From the NCBI GenBank assembly GCA_050010535.1, contig JBEKKT010000018.1, positions 1-35,116 on the forward strand: a stretch of 35,116 bases of DNA. Direction: 5' to 3'. The position numbers and the translations under genes are program-made. Within the stretch, counting starts at the first letter, position 1, and each line of letters starts with the position of its first letter. This DNA is from JAJRAG01 sp050010535. GTDB taxonomy: Archaea > Thermoplasmatota > Thermoplasmata > Methanomassiliicoccales > JACIVX01. The notes under the pieces are model-generated. The model was given only the letters and a program-made list of their open reading frames with translations. It was not told the origin of the DNA and searched no databases. This document shows, in pieces, positions 32,487-35,116 of this stretch.

Positions 32487-32840
32487 ACGGCTAGACGGAG
32501 GATTTCCGACCACGAGGCTAAGGAGATCGCGAAGAAGAGGATAGTAAGACTTCTGAGCATGGCCGAGGAAGAGGCTCGGGCCGACAGAATGGAGCGAGGC
32601 AGACGATATGTCCAACTCGCCACGAAGATTGGAATGAGAACGAACACACCGATGCCGAAAGGGTTTATGTACTGCCGAAACTGCCTTCTGCCTCTTGTTC
32701 CCGGCAAGAACTGCCGCGTGAGACTGAGATCGGAGAGAGTGGTCACCCACTGCCTCGAGTGCGATGCGATTCGACGCACTCCGTACTCGAGAGAGAAGAA
32801 GGAGAAGATCGAATGCAGAGCGGATCGAAGAGAGAGCTGA
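32487..32840 (+). CDS. rnp4: RNase P protein component 4 (Rpp21/Rnp4)
   Basis: This protein of about 117 residues is an archaeal RNase P subunit that supports tRNA 5' processing. The zinc ribbon is C-x2-C...C-x2-C in YCRNCLLPLVPG and VTHCLECDA, with RVRLRSERV between. The first ATG in frame is at 32559, but the sequence before it (RRISDHEAKEIAKKRIVRLLS) matches the N-terminal helix of the family and is continuous with it. In-frame TGA lies at 32460. The start is set at ACG 32487, with a 7-nt spacer to GGAGGT; ATC 32484 is the alternative, or a base error. The 3' end overlaps yhbY by 28 bp. Confidence 0.85.
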   Translation, partial: TARRRISDHEAKEIAKKRIVRLLSMAEEEARADRMERGRRYVQLATKIGMRTNTPMPKGFMYCRNCLLPLVPGKNCRVRLRSERVVTHCLECDAIRRTPYSREKKEKIECRADRRES

Positions 32841-33100
32841 GAAAGAAGGGAAGCGAGATCAAGCCGACCGTGTACATCGAAAAGGATGGAATCACCGATG
32901 GACTGATCGGAGAGGTCAGACTCCAAATCAAGAACCACAAGCATGTTGAGATACGGATCCTTCCATCTGTCGAGAGACCGAAGGACGATATTGCGAAGGA
33001 GCTCGAGGCAAGGACCTCTTCACGGCTGGTGGAGATCAGGGGGAACACCGTCCTTCCGTGCGAGGATAGTCTTTTTGAAGTTGGAAGGCGTTTCCATTAG
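32813..33100 (+). CDS. YhbY/CRM-domain RNA-binding protein
   Basis: This 95-residue protein has the single CRM (CRS1-YhbY) domain layout: KRELRKKGSEIKPTVYIEKDGITDGLIGEVRLQIKNH-like first half, then a helix PKDDIAKELEARTSSRLVEIRGNTVLP. Bacterial relatives bind pre-ribosomes; a role in rRNA or RNase P RNA handling is inferred from the neighbours. The ATG at 32813 lies inside rnp4, preceded by GGAG with an 8-nt spacer; the longer frame to 32759 adds unrelated residues. serS follows after 14 bp. Confidence 0.85.
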   Translation: MQSGSKRELRKKGSEIKPTVYIEKDGITDGLIGEVRLQIKNHKHVEIRILPSVERPKDDIAKELEARTSSRLVEIRGNTVLPCEDSLFEVGRRFH

Positions 33101-33114
33101 GTCATGGTGATCTA

Positions 33115-34377
33115 TTGCTGGATGTCGCGATGATCAGGGCGAATCCCAACCTCGTGAGAACGACCCTTCGGAACAGAGGGTACTCGGAGGATGTTTTGGA
33201 CGAGTTCCTGAGAATCGACAGCGAATGGCGCAAGAGAGTGGAAGAGAGCAACCAACTGAAGCGCCTGAGGAACGATGTCGCGGATCAGATGCCCAAGTTG
33301 AAAGGCGATGACAAGAAGACGAAGATAGAAGAGATGAAAAGTGTCACGGACCGAGTCAAACAACTGGACACCGAGACGGCAGCGCTTGATTCCTCAAGGA
33401 CCGAGGTCGTGCTGAACATCCCAAACATTCCCCACGAATCTGTACCAGTAGGTCACTCGAGCGAAGAGAATGTCACGGTCAAGGAGTTCGGGAAACCCAG
33501 GGCATTTGACTTCACTCCAAAACCTCACTTCGAAATTGGCGAGAACCTCGATATTATCGATTTCCTTAGGGGAGCGAAAGTAACGGGTAGCGGCTTCTAT
33601 GTCATGAAAGGAGACGGCGCTCGCCTGGAACGTTCCTTGATCAACTACATGCTGGACCTGCACAAGTTGCAAGGGTACACGGAGATTTTTCCGCCGGCGA
33701 TTGTGAACAGGCAGTCGGTCATCGGCACTGGTCAGTATCCGAAGTTGAAGGACGATATGTACTGGGTGGAGAGGGACGACCTCTGGTTGAACCCCACCGC
33801 TGAAGTGCCAGTGACGAACCTCCATTCGGACGAGATATTCGACAAAGAGAACCTCCCAATATATTATACCGCGTACCTGCCCTCGTTCAGAAGGGAGGCG
33901 GGGAAGCATGCCGACACCCGGGGCATCATCAGGGTCCACCAATTCAACAAGGTAGAGCTCGTGAAGTTCACGCTTCCCGAGACCTCATTCCAGGAGCTCG
34001 AGAAGTTGCTTCAAGACGCCGAAGCGGTCGTGCAAGGTCTGGAACTGCCCTACAGGGTAATGAGCCTATGCACCGGCGAGCTCGGGTTCGCCTCTGCCAA
34101 GACCTACGATATCGAGACCCATGCACCTGGTATCAGCTCCTGGCTCGAGGTGTCTTCGTGCAGTTGCTTCACAGACTTCCAGGCCAGGAGAGCGCATATC
34201 AAATACAGGCCAGAACCTCATTTGAAGAGCGAGTTCTTGCATACGCTGAACGGCTCGGGGATAGCGCTGCCTAGAACAGTGGCGTCGGTCCTTGAGAACT
34301 ACCAGAACAAGGACGGCACCATCACGATACCGAAGGCGCTGAGGCCATACATGCAGGGACAGAAGCTCATCGGATAA
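33115..34377 (+). CDS. serS: Seryl-tRNA synthetase
   Basis: This 420-residue class II enzyme charges tRNA-Ser. The N-terminal coiled-coil arm covers about 30-110 (EWRKRVEESNQLKRLRNDV onward). Motif 2 is SFRREAGKHADTRGIIRVHQFNKVEL and motif 3 NGSGIALPRTVASVLENYQ. It is the common type, not the rare SerRS of some methanogens. The start is TTG at 33115 with GGTGAT 3 nt upstream; MLDVAMIRANPNLV is the standard family start, which supports the TTG. It ends the rnp4-yhbY-serS unit. Confidence 0.95.
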   Translation: MLDVAMIRANPNLVRTTLRNRGYSEDVLDEFLRIDSEWRKRVEESNQLKRLRNDVADQMPKLKGDDKKTKIEEMKSVTDRVKQLDTETAALDSSRTEVVLNIPNIPHESVPVGHSSEENVTVKEFGKPRAFDFTPKPHFEIGENLDIIDFLRGAKVTGSGFYVMKGDGARLERSLINYMLDLHKLQGYTEIFPPAIVNRQSVIGTGQYPKLKDDMYWVERDDLWLNPTAEVPVTNLHSDEIFDKENLPIYYTAYLPSFRREAGKHADTRGIIRVHQFNKVELVKFTLPETSFQELEKLLQDAEAVVQGLELPYRVMSLCTGELGFASAKTYDIETHAPGISSWLEVSSCSCFTDFQARRAHIKYRPEPHLKSEFLHTLNGSGIALPRTVASVLENYQNKDGTITIPKALRPYMQGQKLIG

Positions 34378-34414
34378 GTGACGCGACGTCTGAGCGAAAT
34401 CGCCCTTTAGGACT

Positions 34415-35116
34415 TCACTCGAATAGGACCATGTGTCCGTTGGATTGGAACACGTCCTGGATCCTAAAGATCAGGTTAGAACGGATCCTGCGCTCGCTGG
34501 TTGCGTTCTTCGTGTACGCAACGACGTCGTATTTTATCCTGTTCTCACCAATGTCGGTTGCGAACACGGTTGGCTTCGGTTCTTGGACGATTCCGTCGAT
34601 CTGGTCAGCGGCCGTCATCACATACTTCTCGACCTCTGAGTGCGAGATCTCATAGGAAACCTCAAACATCACCGAGATTCCATACGTGCCAGAACGAGTG
34701 AAGTTGAATATCTTGTCCTCGAAAAGCTCGCTGTTTGGCACGTCCACAATCTCGCCTTCTAGGGTCTTGACCCTTGTGAAGACAAGACCTCTATCGATGA
34801 CGTCGCCCACGAGATCGCCGCATATTCTCACCCGGTCCCCGGGCTCGAACGGGCTCACGTCCATTATCGCCAACCCCGACACCACGTTTCTGACCGTCGG
34901 GTAGGAAAGAGCTATGGCAAGGCAGACGAAGACGAAAGTAATCACGACCAGGACCAGGCCGACTGTTGGGAGGCCCATCAATGACATCATACTGAAGATG
35001 GCGGTAAGGAATGCGATCAGATACAACGCGTATCTTATGGAGACCTTGAATAGATCGATTGCCTGAGGATTGAACTTCTTCGTTCTGAACTTGAAATCCT
35101 CGAGGATCGCTTCGAT
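34415..35116 (-). CDS. MscS-family mechanosensitive channel, C-terminal part (cut by the window edge)
   Basis: The frame is open to the last base, so the gene starts right of the window; 233 residues are visible. Two hydrophobic segments are followed by the pore-lining pattern LSYPTVRNVVSGLAIM and the MscS beta domain: PFEPGDRVRICGDLVGDVIDRGLVFTRVKTLEGEIVDVPNSELFEDKIFNF-like sequence. A cytoplasmic alpha-beta region follows. The family opens under membrane tension to release solutes. The gene converges on serS with a 37-bp gap. Confidence 0.88.
   Translation of the reverse strand: MEAILEDFKFRTKKFNPQAIDLFKVSIRYALYLIAFLTAIFSMMSLMGLPTVGLVLVVITFVFVCLAIALSYPTVRNVVSGLAIMDVSPFEPGDRVRICGDLVGDVIDRGLVFTRVKTLEGEIVDVPNSELFEDKIFNFTRSGTYGISVMFEVSYEISHSEVEKYVMTAADQIDGIVQEPKPTVFATDIGENRIKYDVVAYTKNATSERRIRSNLIFRIQDVFQSNGHMVLFE

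Noticed and set aside
1..35116. CRISPR array, insertion sequence, toxin-antitoxin or defence island
   Set aside because: No regularly spaced repeats, transposase genes or defence-type domains were found; apart from the integrase border the window is metabolic and translational core.

Overview
This window is archaeal chromosomal DNA. Archaeal hallmarks are ribosomal protein L10e, the RNase P subunit Rpp21/Rnp4, an archaeal-type ThrRS with its own N-terminal editing domain, Dph2 (diphthamide), a ThiD-ThiN fusion, preQ0 genes that would feed archaeosine, and promoters with a TATA-like element about 25-30 bp before the start. Several genes look leaderless; others carry GGAGGT or GGTGAT Shine-Dalgarno sites with ATG, GTG or TTG starts. 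The gene set, a methanogenesis-marker-4-like protein, a canonical SerRS and the base composition fit Thermoplasmatota (perhaps a Methanomassiliicoccales relative). That placement is an inference from gene content only.

Layout. 1-400: the C-terminal end of a tyrosine recombinase running into the 3' end of tRNA-Arg(CCT), i.e. the right border of an integrated element lying to the left. 500-4110: a long FKBP isomerase, an M42 peptidase, a DUF362 protein and tRNA-Thr(TGT). 4112-5440: a class III aminotransferase with a four-Cys insertion. 5613-13589: a complete ornithine-to-arginine block with the acetyl-cycle genes argC-argJ-argB-argD followed by an ACT-domain protein on the minus strand, and the divergent, overlapping argG-argH pair on the plus strand. 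13590-16019: a fused LutB/LutA-like iron-sulfur protein with a small conserved-looking partner. 16162-20325: thiDN, a GT4 glycosyltransferase, a DedA/VTT-like membrane protein and a second GT4. 20405-23273: a membrane-anchored FKBP and thrS.

23328-27823 holds leuA-leuC-leuD-leuB, and 28039-32298 holds rpl10e-dph2-marker4-queD-queC-queE, all on the minus strand. 32487-34377 holds rnp4-yhbY-serS on the plus strand. The right edge cuts a MscS channel gene.

The most striking signal is a short ORF between the leu promoter and leuA. It encodes 20 residues, 8 of them leucine, and sits where a leucine attenuator leader peptide would sit in a bacterium. Other observations: Rpp21 has no ATG, GTG or TTG that would give its full-length N-terminus; a 13-bp promoter word is shared by argC and the ACT gene, suggesting co-regulation; argG and argH share 50 bp in two frames; and TTGA stop/start overlaps occur at two junctions.
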